In this document: in pieces, positions 50,277 to 62,000 of the stretch
How positions within the stretch are numbered: position 1 is the first letter of the stretch
Layout of the letters: each line of letters starts with the position of its first letter
Source: Anthracocystis setariae
Taxonomy: Eukaryota; Basidiomycota; Ustilaginomycetes; Ustilaginales; Ustilaginaceae
Length of the DNA: 64,000 nucleotides
Direction of reading: 5' to 3'
Assembly (NCBI GenBank): GCA_928724745.1
Contig: CAKMXJ010000010.1
Span: forward strand, 62,001 to 126,000
The notes under the pieces: model-generated
Database searches by the model: none
Seen by the model: only the letters and a program-made list of their open reading frames with translations
What the model was told of the DNA's origin: nothing
Translations under genes and position numbers: made by a program

Positions 50277-50750
50277 GGCTTTTCGGGAAGTTATGTGAGG
50301 CCGTCTCGCTGCTAGACGCCCGTGATGGTCGGAATGATTGAGCGATCGGAATGCACAGTTGGGAAGTACAATTGGTGGTCGATACCTGTCGGCGTTTCGA
50401 GGAGGCGACAGCGCGCATGCACTCGTATCAAATTAGGCAGAGGTGACGACGGTGTGGAAACGGACTCGAAAGAGGAGCAATGGATGGTGGTGAAGTTCTG
50501 GAGAAGCAGCTCAAGATGGAGAATCGAGGCATTACGTCCGTGATGATTGAGCTGAGCGTTGGTTGATCTCATTCGAGACACGCGCATTGAGAACTTCACG
50601 AGAGAATCACAGTCAAGTACACTTGAGCGGCACGCACGCATACGCGCCCACTTGTGGCTTCAATAAGCTCAGCCTCGAGGGTTTTTCGTTCACACGGACG
50701 GCACTTTAGCTTTAAACCATTTCGCGTCGCGTCTCTCTGCACCCTCAACC

Positions 50751-50783
<33 letters not shown>

Positions 50784-51002
50784 AGCTGCGCAGGAAATCT
50801 CTCGTTACCAGTTTGTGTTGGAATCGGGTGAATCGGCTCCACCTGGAATCTTCCCAATCAAGCCATGCATGGACCCTGATTCCGAACGTTGACGGCAGCG
50901 TGATGGTTGCAATGATGTTCCTTGATTTGGGACCACAAGCATCAGGACTGCCGCGATAGTGATCGCACGGCATCGACATCTCTGCAAAATTCGGGCTTTG
51001 CG
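50277..51002. other. Divergent promoter region between SCC3 and the DHHC gene
   Basis: Contains a (CA)n tract at 50752-50781. The downstream frame can be opened at a TTG at 50922, but its first ATG is at 51003. No other gene seen. Confidence 0.6.
50752..50781. repeat. (CA)15 microsatellite
   Basis: Uninterrupted CA dinucleotide run about 220 bp upstream of the DHHC gene ATG. Confidence 0.95.
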
Positions 51003-52391
51003 ATGTCACTGCGACAGCGTACTTCGCACAACAGTCCGGGTCGGACGACATCCGAAATTTCGGGAGAGCCGTCCTCAACGATCAACTCGAATGGCAACAT
51101 ATCCAAGGTCCCCGACGGAAGCAAACGCAAAGGGATACGGATCAATCGTGTCCTAGGTCGGATTGTACCGATCATCCTTCTCGTCTATATCACTTATGCA
51201 TACGATCTGGTCGTGGTTCGCTACAGCTATCGCTTCCTCTACCTGCAGCAAAATCGAAAACTTCTCCCCATCCTCTGGCTCTCCCCCGCTCACGCACTCT
51301 TCCTCTACTCGCTTCGAGCATACCTTGGCGTGTTCTTCGCTCACAGCCACACCCCAACCACCCGAACACATGGATCTCCATCCTGGCTCGGGACCAGACT
51401 CGGCGCCACATTTCCCGACCCTGACGAGGCGCATCAGCTCGAGCAGCACAGCCTCCAACGCTGCATCTCGACACTCTTGGGTCCCAACAGCGATGTCGAG
51501 GTCCGTGTAGAGCTCTGTCAAGCTGATGGTCAACCTCTCCGCTGCTACCGCGATGGCTGCAATGGTCGAGTAAAGTGTTTCCGAATGCGTCACTGCGGTG
51601 ATTGCGGTACGTGCCGCGTTGGGTTTGACCATCACTGTGCGTGGTTCGACAACGACGTCGCCTCGCCCTCCACCCTCCCCTCCTTCATCACGTTCCTCCT
51701 CTCCATCCCGCCACTATACCTCTTCGCTCTCGGTCCGATCTTTCCCACCGCGTGGAGGACGTTGAAACGAATCCTCGCCTTCGCCTCGACCAACCCTGAC
51801 GTCCGATCGAAATGGTATGACCACAACTACAGCTGGTTCGGCGGACCCATCTTCCGCTACGCTGTCGGCTTCATCCTCGGCGCTTGCTCCTGGAGCAATG
51901 CTGAACACCTTCGCACCCACCCACATGAAAGCGCCAGAGCCCCAATCCTCGTAACCCTAGGCGGCTTGTTCGTCCTCATCGCTTGCATCCTCGCACACAC
52001 CTCGCTGAAATCACTCGCAACCGGCCACCTCACAATCGACGTCGAACGATTTAAGCAGTACTCCAAATTAGTCGCACAGAAGACACGCTTGGAGAATCAG
52101 AGTGGTCAGGTCAACAAGGACATGAAAGAATTGGACGAGCTGACGGCCAAGATCGATAGGCTTGCACCCGTGCAGTGGTTCAAAGTTGTTGTGCGCGATA
52201 AGAAGTCCGGGGGTACAGAGGAGAGAGTGACGAGTCTGAGTGTGCAGGAAGGGTTGCTGTCGTTTGGATCAGCTTGGAAAAATTTACGCACGTTCGTGGG
52301 CGTGGCCGATTCAGCGAGAGTCGCCTGGTCGTTGCCGGAACCAGCTTTGCGAAAGGTGCTGGAGAAAGTCGGTGTCATCACTCGATCCTGA
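51003..52391 (+). CDS. DHHC-type palmitoyltransferase, 462 aa
   Basis: The start is the ATG at 51003 (MSLRQRTSHNSPG); frame upstream of it begins with TTG. There are two N-terminal membrane helices (around residues 45-70 and 80-105), then the cysteine-rich domain: a C-x4-C start, KCFRMRHCGDCGTCRVGFDHHC, with the active DHHC at residues 209-212. Next come further membrane helices (LPSFITFLLSIPPLYLFALG; then AVGFILGACSW and VTLGGLFVLIACILAH) and a cytosolic tail with a coiled-coil-like segment. DHHC enzymes transfer palmitate to cysteines of membrane proteins. Odd points: the usual NCVG after DHHC is NDVA, losing the last zinc-site cysteine, and the first cysteine spacing is not canonical. The subfamily cannot be named confidently. 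Convergent with RNA14, 72 bp apart. Confidence 0.9.
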   Translation: MSLRQRTSHNSPGRTTSEISGEPSSTINSNGNISKVPDGSKRKGIRINRVLGRIVPIILLVYITYAYDLVVVRYSYRFLYLQQNRKLLPILWLSPAHALFLYSLRAYLGVFFAHSHTPTTRTHGSPSWLGTRLGATFPDPDEAHQLEQHSLQRCISTLLGPNSDVEVRVELCQADGQPLRCYRDGCNGRVKCFRMRHCGDCGTCRVGFDHHCAWFDNDVASPSTLPSFITFLLSIPPLYLFALGPIFPTAWRTLKRILAFASTNPDVRSKWYDHNYSWFGGPIFRYAVGFILGACSWSNAEHLRTHPHESARAPILVTLGGLFVLIACILAHTSLKSLATGHLTIDVERFKQYSKLVAQKTRLENQSGQVNKDMKELDELTAKIDRLAPVQWFKVVVRDKKSGGTEERVTSLSVQEGLLSFGSAWKNLRTFVGVADSARVAWSLPEPALRKVLEKVGVITRS

Positions 52392-52463
52392 TTCCTCCAC
52401 GGAACATCATAAATAGACAATTGTATCATCATAAGATTGAAATGGATCAAAGTGAGAGTTTTC

Positions 52464-55196
52464 TCAACGCATGAACCTGCCACCGCGTGCCATGCCGTAT
52501 CCACCTCTACCCCGACCACCTCCGACCCCGACCTGCCCACCGCCGCCGGGGAGATTGGCACTCCGCAAACAATCCATGATATCCTCGGCCTTAAACATGG
52601 GACCGTCGAACAAATGCGCACTGGGGAGCATCTCCATAAACATCAACACGCCTTCGGGGAATTCGGCATATGCATCACGAGGACGCACACCGGGGGCGGC
52701 GGCCGCAGCAGCAGCTGGAGCCGGCTTGAATCCTCCTCCCATCCCGGGACCAGGCGAAGCCGAGTCGCGCTTGAACTTCTTTAACGGCGGCTGTCCACCA
52801 CCGACTGTCGATGTCGCACCGGGACGCGCCCACGCCCCCGTGTTGTCGTCCGGATTGGCATCGGCCGCCAGCCTCTTCATCTCCTGCATGGTCCTCCGCC
52901 TGGGTCCCTCGTCAGCATCGTCTCTAGCGGCTGCTTCGACCGCACGGTCCGCCGCACTACCGCCCACCACCGCAGGCTGAATGCCCAGATCGCGCGGGCC
53001 CACCAGATCCAGGTCCATGTACGAGTTGCGTGCGACGAACCGCTTGACCGCCGGCTCGTTCGGATACGTCTCCGCCAACCTCGCCTCGAGCTTTTGAATC
53101 GCTACACTGTCGCCAAAGTTGTACTCGTACTTCGCCCATCGATCCCAAAGCGGGCGCGCACGTTCGGGGGAGAAGGTGCCGATGACGCGCTCGAACAGCG
53201 CCCGCGCGTTGCTGTCGTCGTTCATCGCGATTAGGAAATCAAGATAGCGCACCGCAAACGCCTCGTCATGACCGAACGTCTTGAGCGCCAACTCAAACAC
53301 TTTGGTAGCGACAACCGGGTCCTTGGAACAGTGATACTCCATCAGTGCGCTCGCTTCGAAGATCTGCCATGTGCAGTGTGGGCTCTTTCGAGCTTTGCTG
53401 AACACACCTCGTGCCGGTCGGATGCCCTCAGTGCGACGGAGGAAGTGCATGTACTTGATCCACACAAGCGCACCAGCCTCTTTAAGCCCTTCGATCTCAG
53501 GATTCGCGGCGGCTTGCAACGCCTGCTTTCGCGCCTGCAAACCCTCCGTAGCCCTCCGCTCGCGTTCCCGCTCCTCGCCATCAACATCGACATCGCCATC
53601 ACCATCGTTGGCTCGACGAGACGCAGCCTGCGCCTTGGCCATCTCCGCTTCCGTATCAACACCCTTCAGGTCTTGCTGAAGCTTCGCTTGTCTCGCATCG
53701 ATCTTGGCGTGGATCTGGCCGATCAAGTCGTCAAACACAGCCGCACAGTCACCAGTGCTCTTCCTAGCCTCGGCAAGCTCGACGTAGGCAAAGTGAAGAA
53801 GGAAACTGCCCGTGCAAGCTTCCATGCCGTTCTTGAGCCATGTGGCCGCTTCATCGTGACGCGAGGTGGACACGAGGTAACGCGAAGCGAGGTACCAGAC
53901 TTCGGGATAGAAGCGCAGGTACATGGTAGCTTTGCGGTAGGCACTTGTGATCCTGGCCTGCAGTGTAGCCTGGTCTTCGAGAAGGAGCGGGTTGGACTCC
54001 TCCCACAGGAGATACTCGGTCCATGCTTCGACCTGTTGACGTTCGCGCTGCCATTGAGCCGAGTCGTCGCCGGCATCGCCCGGAATCGCGGACGACGTCC
54101 AGACTGGAACACGAGGCAAAAGAGGCTTGGCGAGGTGATCGGTGTATGCCTTGAGATCTCGCAGCACGCGACGCGCCGTCATGTAAGCGGGCGAACGCTC
54201 GGCAAGAAACTTCTTTGCCGTGAGCTTGTTGAGACCGTTCTCGTAGGAATCGTAGTCCTTCCAGATAGCCTCGATGTTGGTGAGAGGCACGCTGACGGCA
54301 CGTTGGTAGACGCGACGCAGGTCGTCCATCTTCTGACCTTCCTTCCACCCACCTCTTGCTTCCCTCTCCTTGATGAGAGCAATGTAGTCGGTCCAGATCG
54401 GCCCGCTGTCCTTGTCGCTGCCAATAAAGCGAAGCGCGAACTCGTAAGCACCTTCAAGAACCCTTCTTGCCTGCTCTCGTGGACCATCCTCTTCGGCACC
54501 AGTGGGAGGTGGGAGAGGATTGACCCGACGAGTGTATGATAGGTAGAACTTCCACAATTCGATCGAAGGCGTCGTGCGCAAACAGCGTGTAAAGATTGCC
54601 TCGACTTGAGCAAAGTTGCTGTGAGCGAGCTCGAGTTCAAGGTAGGCGAGCCATTGGCGGCCCTGATTGGGGAAGACTTTGAAGAAGCGATCGTAAATGG
54701 CTCTTGTAGCCTCCATGTCCTCGCGAGATTGCGCCTCCTCGATAAGAGCAAGCCAAGCTTCGCCGTCGCGGGGCTCGATGCGGATGCGTTCCTCGAAGAG
54801 CTGTTTCCTCTGCTCAACTGTCATGTACTTGTGAGGTTGAAGGGGTTGATTGGGATCGGAGTACGCGACAGTTTCTGCTTGAGAGTCTGCTTGAGGTTCT
54901 GATTGGTTCCACGCCTGAGTAGGGGTTTGTTGCTGTGCAGTTGATGCCTCTGGTTCAGGCTTGACGTCTGCAATTTCAGCCTCGGCATTGAGGTCTTCCT
55001 TTACGTCTTGGTCGTCATCCCCATCTGCGTCAGCATCAGCATCCGCATCGGCATCCGCGTCTGCATCTGCGTCAGCGCTCGCATCGTGTTCTTGTTGAGT
55101 TTTGTTGTCGTCTGTGGATTTGGCAGTCTCAGGAGTTTGGTCGACGACTTCTTGCTTGATCTGCGCATCTTGCGCATCGGTAGGTTCCGCAGACAT
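52464..55196 (-). CDS. RNA14: mRNA 3'-end processing protein RNA14 (CstF-77), 910 aa
   Basis: HAT-repeat scaffold of the cleavage and polyadenylation machinery (CF IA in yeast, CstF-77 in animals), nuclear. The N-terminus is acidic and low complexity, with an Ala/Asp dipeptide run (residues about 38-62). From about residue 125 HAT repeats begin ([20 protein letters not shown], then [20 protein letters not shown]) and continue to about 710 ([20 protein letters not shown]). The C-terminal part has a segment with the Suf-domain character, a nuclear-signal-like KKFKRD, and a Gly/Arg-rich RGG-type tail ending GGRFMR. Length is greater than yeast Rna14 (677 aa) because of the tails and loop inserts. 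No intron. Confidence 0.93.
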   Translation of the reverse strand: MSAEPTDAQDAQIKQEVVDQTPETAKSTDDNKTQQEHDASADADADADADADADADADGDDDQDVKEDLNAEAEIADVKPEPEASTAQQQTPTQAWNQSEPQADSQAETVAYSDPNQPLQPHKYMTVEQRKQLFEERIRIEPRDGEAWLALIEEAQSREDMEATRAIYDRFFKVFPNQGRQWLAYLELELAHSNFAQVEAIFTRCLRTTPSIELWKFYLSYTRRVNPLPPPTGAEEDGPREQARRVLEGAYEFALRFIGSDKDSGPIWTDYIALIKEREARGGWKEGQKMDDLRRVYQRAVSVPLTNIEAIWKDYDSYENGLNKLTAKKFLAERSPAYMTARRVLRDLKAYTDHLAKPLLPRVPVWTSSAIPGDAGDDSAQWQRERQQVEAWTEYLLWEESNPLLLEDQATLQARITSAYRKATMYLRFYPEVWYLASRYLVSTSRHDEAATWLKNGMEACTGSFLLHFAYVELAEARKSTGDCAAVFDDLIGQIHAKIDARQAKLQQDLKGVDTEAEMAKAQAASRRANDGDGDVDVDGEERERERRATEGLQARKQALQAAANPEIEGLKEAGALVWIKYMHFLRRTEGIRPARGVFSKARKSPHCTWQIFEASALMEYHCSKDPVVATKVFELALKTFGHDEAFAVRYLDFLIAMNDDSNARALFERVIGTFSPERARPLWDRWAKYEYNFGDSVAIQKLEARLAETYPNEPAVKRFVARNSYMDLDLVGPRDLGIQPAVVGGSAADRAVEAAARDDADEGPRRRTMQEMKRLAADANPDDNTGAWARPGATSTVGGGQPPLKKFKRDSASPGPGMGGGFKPAPAAAAAAAPGVRPRDAYAEFPEGVLMFMEMLPSAHLFDGPMFKAEDIMDCLRSANLPGGGGQVGVGGGRGRGGYGMARGGRFMR
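55010..55085 (-). repeat. GCATCC/GCATCG hexamer tract encoding (Ala-Asp)n
   Basis: Tandem 6-bp units in frame within RNA14, coding an alternating Ala-Asp run. Confidence 0.85.
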
Positions 55197-55686
55197 GACG
55201 AGTGTAGCTTACCGTGTTCGTGCTCGTGCTACACGAGTGAATATGCGAGAGACTGACAAGCGATCACCCAAAGGAACCAGATGAGAAAGTGTCAAACACT
55301 CGAAAAGCGATGATCAAGGGAGTGTGCTTTCGTCGCTTCACTGAAGATACTTTGGCGGCAAGCCCAGCTCTCGTCTCGCTTCCTGCGATGCGGAGACAGG
55401 GTCCAGCAGATGAGGAGAATGCCAAGCAAGTGGGTTGGATGATGGGTGTTAGAGAAGGAGTCGCTTGGTGCTCGCACCTCCAACGATTTACGGTGAATTC
55501 TTCTCGCACCCTAAACAAAGCGGCGACAGTTGGGCGATCGGGTCGTATCGAAAAGAATCGGGCGATTTCTCGCGTGTTGGTTGTGGAGGAACAGCCAAAT
55601 AATAATAATAATCCCAATTAAATAAACTCAATTCCACGAGGCCATCATCTCGACTCGATTACATTCACATAGGACGATCACGAACC
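55197..55686. other. Divergent promoter region of RNA14 and the ZNF830-like gene
   Basis: The 490 bp separate two nuclear RNA-processing-type genes. An AAT trinucleotide run lies near 55599-55612. Open frames on both strands here have no domain. No further gene seen. Confidence 0.55.
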
Positions 55687-56537
55687 ATGTCGGCCGATGC
55701 AAGAATCCTGCTTCGAGCTGCTGCCAACGAGCGGGCTCAATCTAGCGCATCAGCAATATCGGATCCGTTCGCATCGTACTCGGCTACCAAAGGATTACGT
55801 TGCTCTGCATGCAACTACCTCACCATCAAGCACGAGAGTCTGTGGGGAGCCCATGTACTGAGTAAATCGCACCGCTCCAATGTGGCTAGGGTCAGGGAAG
55901 AGGAGCTACGAAAAGCCGAGCTGCAACGGACCAAGGACGGCAAAAGAAAAGCTGACGATTCGGAACCCAACGGGGATCCAGGCGAAGGTACAGATACGGC
56001 TGGACATATTGGAGCGGCCCAGGACGACGGGGGACCGGAAAACAAGAAGGTGCGCACGAATCCAGCGTCGATTGACTCGGAATGGGAGCTGTTCAAGTCT
56101 CAGATGGAAGCGTCCGAGCCACAAACATCGGAGCCAGCCGAACACTATGATGCAGGGGCAGCGCTCGAGGCTGAGGCACAACTCATATCGGGCGAGGCTA
56201 CGCAGCTGAAAGCGGCAGTTGGGAAAGAGGAAGCAGAGCAGAAGACAGCAGAAGAGATAGAGGCGGAAGAGCGCGCTCGGAAGGAGAATGAAGAACGCCA
56301 AGAAATCCTTTCACGTATGGAAGAAGAGCAAAGACAACAAGATGAAGCTGACCAAAGGTAAGTCAACATTCCCTTAGCTATTCCACTGCATACAATTCAC
56401 TTGCTTACATGGAAGCTTCTCCCTCTATCCCGTCTCCTTGATGGTGCGATTGCTACCACCCTTGCAGAGTCAACGCCCTGAAGCAACGCTTGCAACGCAT
56501 CAAACAAGCTCGCCTGGAGAAGCAAAAGAAGGCTTGA
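55687..56537 (+). CDS. ZNF830/CCDC16-like zinc-finger and coiled-coil protein, two exons, 246 aa
   Basis: Exon 1 is 55687-56357 and exon 2 is 56468-56537. The donor AAAG/GTAAGT and acceptor TTGCAG join in frame to give a basic helical tail (RVNALKQRLQRIKQARLEKQ, then KKA). Residues about 35-62 hold one U1-type C2H2 finger (LRCSACNYLTIKHESLWGAH, then VLSKSH). After an acidic/basic disordered middle with an ENKKVR segment, residues about 130-246 form a Glu-rich coiled coil. This order (finger, linker, coiled coil) is that of ZNF830, a spliceosome-associated protein. Role in pre-mRNA splicing is inferred by family. The unspliced frame would end three residues after the donor. Confidence 0.8.
56358..56467 (+). 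other. Intron in the ZNF830-like gene
   Basis: 110 bp, donor GTAAGT and acceptor TTGCAG. Phase 2: it splits an Arg codon. Confidence 0.85.
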
Positions 56538-57009
56538 ACATCTGCAATCGAGTTATACCATCGCTTCGCTTTCAGATCACATTTGCGCTGGTAACTTTGA
56601 CTTTGATGAGAGTCGAATGGCATTCTGCTGGAGAGGAGATTGATCTGAAATGAAAATTGAGAAGCTGACTGTTAGAGATCCTATCCAAACAAAAGCGCTG
56701 AGCGGAAAAAGGGATCGTTTGCGGTGTGGAGGAAAGCGCGAGAAATTCGTGGAAAGGCTGCGAATATCGAGAAAAGAAGGATTGGCGCCACAGAATTATT
56801 GAAGTTGAATCTGAGTTGAGTTGAGTTGAATTGCGCACAACAGATCAAAGTTGCTTTGGCTCGCACCTCTTTCTCTGCTGAGCACAAACCACGCCAGCTA
56901 CTATCCATCTTTCCTTTCCTACAAACCATCTCATTCGGCAGGAGATACTTGTTTCCAACTCGAGACTTACACTCCTTTTTTTTTCGATAACCAACATCTA
57001 TCCCACACC
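56538..57009. other. STI1 promoter region
   Basis: The 472 bp hold the 3' flank of the ZNF830-like gene and the STI1 5' region. I looked for heat-shock elements (alternating nGAAn) and saw only imperfect clusters near 56730-56745. An A/T-rich leader with a T-run precedes the ATG. Confidence 0.5.
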
Positions 57010-58800
57010 ATGTCGGTTGCGGAGCTCAAAGCCAAGGGCAATGCCGCCTTTGCTGCCAAGGACTACCAAGGTGCCATTCAGAACTACAACGATGCCATTG
57101 CTGCCGCCTCCTCACCTGAAGACGCCGTACACGTGCTGTACTCGAACCGTTCCGCCTGCTACGCCGGGCTCAAGGACTGGACCCATGCTCTCGACGACGC
57201 CGAAGCCTGCATCAAGGCCAACCCCTCCTTCGCCAAAGGTTACGGACGCAAGGGAGCCGCACTTCACGGTGCTCGCAAACTCGAGGAAGCCGTGGATGCC
57301 TACCACGCTGGTCTTCAGATCGCTCCCGAGGATGCTGGCTTGAAGAAGGGCCTCGCCGACGTTCAGCGTGCCGTCGAGAACGAGGCGGCTAACGGTCCTG
57401 GCCCTGAGGCTTCGATCGGTCAGATGTTCAGCGATCCCCAGATGTTTGCCAAACTCGCCGCCAACCCCAAGACCGCTTCGTTGCTGTCGGACCAGGCATT
57501 TATGGCCAAACTCAAGTCGATCCAGGCTAACCCCAAGGAGGCAGCCATGGCTTTCCAGGATCCGCGCATGATCCAAGTCATGGGTGTACTTATGGGTATT
57601 GATCTTCAGGCTTTCGAACGCCCCGAAGGTTCCGATGAACTCCCCGCTGATCTCGAAAACAAACGCGCAGACATCGAAAAGCAGACTTCCCCCTCCGCCT
57701 CCACCTCCACCAAGCCCGAACCCACTCCAGCTGCTGCTGCTGCTGCTGCTGCTGCTGAGCCCGAACCGATGCAGACCGAGGAGGAGGAGGACGAAGACAA
57801 GAAGGCCAAAGCTGCAGCTGATGCCGAGAAGAAGCTCGGTAACGAACGCTACCTCAAGCGCGACTTTGACGCTGCCATTCCGCACTACCAAAAAGCGTGG
57901 GAGCTGTACAAGGACATTACCTACCTGAACAACCTTGGCGCGTGCTACTTTGAGCAGGGGAAATACGACGAGTGTATCAAGGCGTGCGAGCAGGCGGTGG
58001 AGGAGGGACGATCCATGCGTGCTGACTTTAAGCTGGTCGCCAAGGCTTATGGGCGTATTGGAAGTGCGTATGTGAAGCAGGACAAGTTGGAGTTGGCGAT
58101 TGGTAATTTTGAGAAGAGTTTGACTGAGCATAGGACGCCCGATGTGCTGGCCAAGTTGAGGGAGACGGAGAAGGTGTTGAAGGAGAGGAAGAGGCAGGAG
58201 TATATCGATCCAGCCAAGGCGGAGGAGGAGAGGGCGAGGGGGAATGAGTTGTATAAGGCGGGTGATTTCCCCGGTGCGGTGGGAGCGTTTACAGAGGCGA
58301 TCAAGAGGGATCCTTCCGATCCAAGGGGATACACCAACCGTGCTTCGGCTTATACTAAACTCGCTGCTCTCCCAGAAGCACTCAAGGACGCCGAGGAGGC
58401 GATTAAAGTCGACCCCACCTTCGTCAAGGGCTACATCCGCAAGGCCAACGTGCTGTTCTCCATGAAGGAGTACACTAAAGCCATGGAAGCCTGTCAAAAA
58501 GCCGAGGAGGTCGACAACCAACAGCAAGGTGGTGGTAAGAACCAGAGGGAGATCCAACAGTTGTTGAGCAAGTGCATGAACGAGCTTTACTCGCAAAGAT
58601 CCGGGGAGAGCGAGGAGGATACGATCAAGAGGGCAATGAGGGATCCAGAGGTCGCCCAGATCATGCAGGATCCAGTCATGCAGTCCATCCTCCAACAGGC
58701 CCAGTCCAATCCCGCGGCATTGCAGGAACATATGAAGTCTCCGATCATCAGAGACAAGGTTAACAAACTCATCGCTGCTGGCATCATCCGCACCCGCTAA
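57010..58800 (+). CDS. STI1: Hsp70/Hsp90 co-chaperone STI1 (Hop), 596 aa
   Basis: Transfers client proteins between Hsp70 and Hsp90 in the cytosol. The frame extends upstream, but the ATG at 57010 (MSVAELKAKGNAAFAAKDYQ) is the family start. TPR1 covers residues about 4-105. DP1 is at about 135-176 (IGQMFSDPQMFAKLAANPKT). A low-complexity Pro/Ala/Glu linker follows. TPR2A begins at about 272 (KKLGNERYLKRDFDAAIPHY), TPR2B at about 402 (ERARGNELYKAGDFPGAVGA) and DP2 at about 537-593 (AMRDPEVAQIMQDPVMQSIL). All five domains of fungal Sti1 are present and the length matches the yeast protein (589 aa). No intron. A large antisense open frame spans the gene and is a codon-bias shadow. Confidence 0.97.
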   Translation: MSVAELKAKGNAAFAAKDYQGAIQNYNDAIAAASSPEDAVHVLYSNRSACYAGLKDWTHALDDAEACIKANPSFAKGYGRKGAALHGARKLEEAVDAYHAGLQIAPEDAGLKKGLADVQRAVENEAANGPGPEASIGQMFSDPQMFAKLAANPKTASLLSDQAFMAKLKSIQANPKEAAMAFQDPRMIQVMGVLMGIDLQAFERPEGSDELPADLENKRADIEKQTSPSASTSTKPEPTPAAAAAAAAAEPEPMQTEEEEDEDKKAKAAADAEKKLGNERYLKRDFDAAIPHYQKAWELYKDITYLNNLGACYFEQGKYDECIKACEQAVEEGRSMRADFKLVAKAYGRIGSAYVKQDKLELAIGNFEKSLTEHRTPDVLAKLRETEKVLKERKRQEYIDPAKAEEERARGNELYKAGDFPGAVGAFTEAIKRDPSDPRGYTNRASAYTKLAALPEALKDAEEAIKVDPTFVKGYIRKANVLFSMKEYTKAMEACQKAEEVDNQQQGGGKNQREIQQLLSKCMNELYSQRSGESEEDTIKRAMRDPEVAQIMQDPVMQSILQQAQSNPAALQEHMKSPIIRDKVNKLIAAGIIRTR

Positions 58801-58826
58801 ATCACTTTCATCCATCTCACTCTCTC

Positions 58827-58847
58827 AAAAAAAAAAAAAAAAAAAAA
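58827..58847. repeat. 21-base A-run in the STI1 3' flank
   Basis: Uninterrupted A-run starting 26 bases after the STI1 stop codon; a genomic homopolymer that could mis-prime oligo-dT. Confidence 0.9.
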
Positions 58848-59017
58848 CCCCAAGTAGCTGAAAGCCTCTTCCCCTTCTCTATCCATTCAACGCCACCCTC
58901 TGTCCTTTGTCCTGGGCAGAAACGTCGGTCCGGCGCCGCGCCCACGCGAAAAGTAACCTGAAGGAACGAAGAGTGTTGGCAATTGCAATGAGAAAACATG
59001 ACACGTGTCGATGCCAG

Positions 59018-62000
59018 TTACAAGTCAGCTCCATTAAAGATGAATGAAGCCGATGGATCGTCGCGATTGCCTGCGTCGGGACTGAGCGGTCCGCCACCAA
59101 TGTCCGACCAATCGTCCGAAGAGTGTCCTTCATCGGCACTTTCCGATGTCAAGTTCGAATCCGCAGATGTGCTCTTTGCAAGTGGTTCAGATACTGTCTT
59201 GGAGACGACTCCACCCTGCTTCGTGCTTTCAGTCGCCTTGTGTACGGGTAGAGGAGCACTGACCTCCAACTTCGACGCCGAGCTTCCGTTGGCGATGCGT
59301 GTGTCCCGCTTGATGCGACTCCTGGCATAGTCCAAGTCACGATAGATCGCTTTGATCGCATTGCCAAGGCCGTCTTCCGAGCGAATCTGTTCGCCAAGCT
59401 TACGAGCACGCTGGATCTGTTTCGTGTTGGTCGTCGCCATCGTCAGAGCCGCCGCAAGATTGTCAGCCGTGAGCTGACGAACACAGCTTCCCACACCAAG
59501 GCTCTCGATCTGTTGACCCCAAAAGAATTGATCGCCAAAGTACGGTTTCACCACCGTCGGAAGTCCCGCTCGAAGACTGGCTCCAAGCGTACCTGCACCT
59601 CCGTGGTGGCACGCCGCATCAATCTGCGGGAAAAGCCAGTCGTGAGGTACCGAAGTCACCTGAAAGACGTCTTCGACCAACATTGGGTCCAGAGCTGCCG
59701 TCTTCTTCTTGGCATCGCCCGACAATCGATCTGACCAGCCCTTGGACAGAATGGCACAAACACCACTCTTCCTCACCGCCTGCAACACACATCGAGTCAT
59801 CGCTTCGGCATCAGGCACCACGATCGATCCCCATCCGATATAGACCAGCTTCCGCTTGTTTTCGCGAGCTCGTCGGATGAAAGCAACAAGATCCTGAGGC
59901 GGTTCCCATTTCTTGCTTGACGAGTTGTCCGGGTTGTCGAGGAACCAGAAACCAGTCACATGAATCCACTCGAACCAGTCCAGGGGCCTCGGCACCAGGC
60001 TAGGGCTGAAGTTGTAGATGAACGGCACTTTGTGCTGCTCGAGCCTGTCAAAGTTGGTAGGTTTGAGGCCAAGCATGTTCTTGCGCCATCGATTGATCTG
60101 GAACGACGAAGCGCGCCAAAACATCTGGTCGAAAATGACGTACGACATGTAGTTGTAATTGCCACCTGCCTTCTTGTTCGGAACCGCAAATGCGTGCGGA
60201 TAGGCTCGTGTGCGCGTCCAAGGCATAGTGAACGCACGATAGTATGGCACTTGCAAGGCCTCTGCCACGTGGATGCCTGCGATGGCGCTTGGGCATTCTA
60301 TGATCACATCGGATCCCTGGCATGCCCTCCAAGCCGAGGCGAGCAAGTCGTCAAGCCAGTCACGGAATTTGGTGACACCTTCTTTGAGGAAAGAGACGGT
60401 GAAAGTCCCATTTTCGACACAGATTCGCATCAGTTCAGCAGGATCGCCACCGATCTCGCTGAACTCGATACCGTGACCGATGATCCAATCTCCAAACTCG
60501 GCATGCGTAGCAATCCTGACGCGATGACCATCGGCCTGCAGGCCTTTAGCGAGAGCGATGTACGGCTGCACGTCACCTCTTGATCCGATTGTGAGCATCG
60601 TAAAAGTAAGCGGCGTGGAAGGTGCAAAGGACAACATGCTCGACCCCTCGCCCAGCTGCGATACACTGCCAGATTTATCTAGATCCGAGCCTTGCTGCGA
60701 TATCATGGACGAGTCGGCTGAGGAAGCGAGGGACAGCGTCGAAGGCTCATCGTTGATCCTCTCGCTAAGATCACGTAACACAAGCGCGTTGGAACGCTCA
60801 CGTGTGACTGCTTCGAGCGACGTCCTGCTCCCTCGGCCCCCCCGAACCAGCTCGAGCTGGTGTTCGATCAAGGAGAGCAGCTCGTCGCGGCGATGAACGG
60901 ACGAGATCTCGATGAATAGCTCCTCATGGCCGCGGATGTTGACGACCACGCCGTGGTGGCCAGGTCGGAAGGCCATGTTCTTGGTTGCCGAGATCACATC
61001 CTGCAGCGGAACAAGCATGAGAGTTCTACCGACAGTCTTTGCTGCAATACCCGACGATCGGAAGGCCAGATGTTCTTCAGAGACGAAGAATCTGCCAGCC
61101 ATCGGCAGCACTCTGTAGAGATATGCATGGGTGTGGCTGATCAGGCCTTCGTTTTCGGCAATACCAAAAGTGTCGCGAAACTCTGCAGTAATCTCCGTGT
61201 GGTCCTGCTGCATGCCCTCGTCATCATCAGCTTCCAGCATAGAGTAGCTAGACTGGGTCGAGTAAATAGAGTGCGAGAGCAAATCGTCTTCTGTGTCTGT
61301 GCTTGAACTCTCTCTGCCTGCCTCGTCCATTCGGTCGGGCGACCACTTCTCGAGCACTTTGCGACGCCTTTGCGATTGGCTCGAGCGACGCATGGGACCA
61401 CTCCCCAGTGCTTCAGAGGGTGACGACGCAATCGCATCAGCTGTCCTTCCCAGCACCTTGGAAGGCGCCGACTTGAGCCAATCTGGTATAGCCCAGCCGC
61501 GTTCGGCTTCCTTCTGAATCCGATCAAACTCTGAGGGCGGGTCGGAAATGGACGGTGAAGGGGGGTATGTATGTGAAGATTCCATTGAAAGGCGATTGAG
61601 CACTGCAGCACGCGGTGTGGTCGAAAGCACTGGATCCCCTGAGTGATCTTTGGACTTTCGCTTCGCACTGATAGGTACGGCCACTGCTGCCGTGCCAGTG
61701 CTGCTGCCCACTCTGATCGCCTCCCGCTTGTCCTCTGGTTGGAGTTGTTGCCCTTGTGACGTGCTTCCGTGCGAGTCGTCGCCGGACAAAGTTGATGTTG
61801 CCGTAGGATCGGCATCCCTGCCCTCTACCGAGACCGGCACGTGATGTAGCATGGGCACTTCTTCCAAAGAGGTGCGACTGGTCGTGGATGTGTGCGCAGC
61901 TCCGGTCGAATCCCGGATGCTGAGCCTGGAAAGGTTGAGCGCCTGCTCCCCAGACTGCATAGATGCAACTGAGCCCTGGCCAACGCTATCGAGGAGCGAC

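Noticed and set aside
56730..56745. Possible heat-shock element upstream of STI1
   Set aside because: GAA and TTC units are not in the required 5-bp register.
57112..58815. 567-codon open frame antisense to STI1
   Set aside because: Shadow of the codon bias of STI1; no domain and the sense protein is certain.
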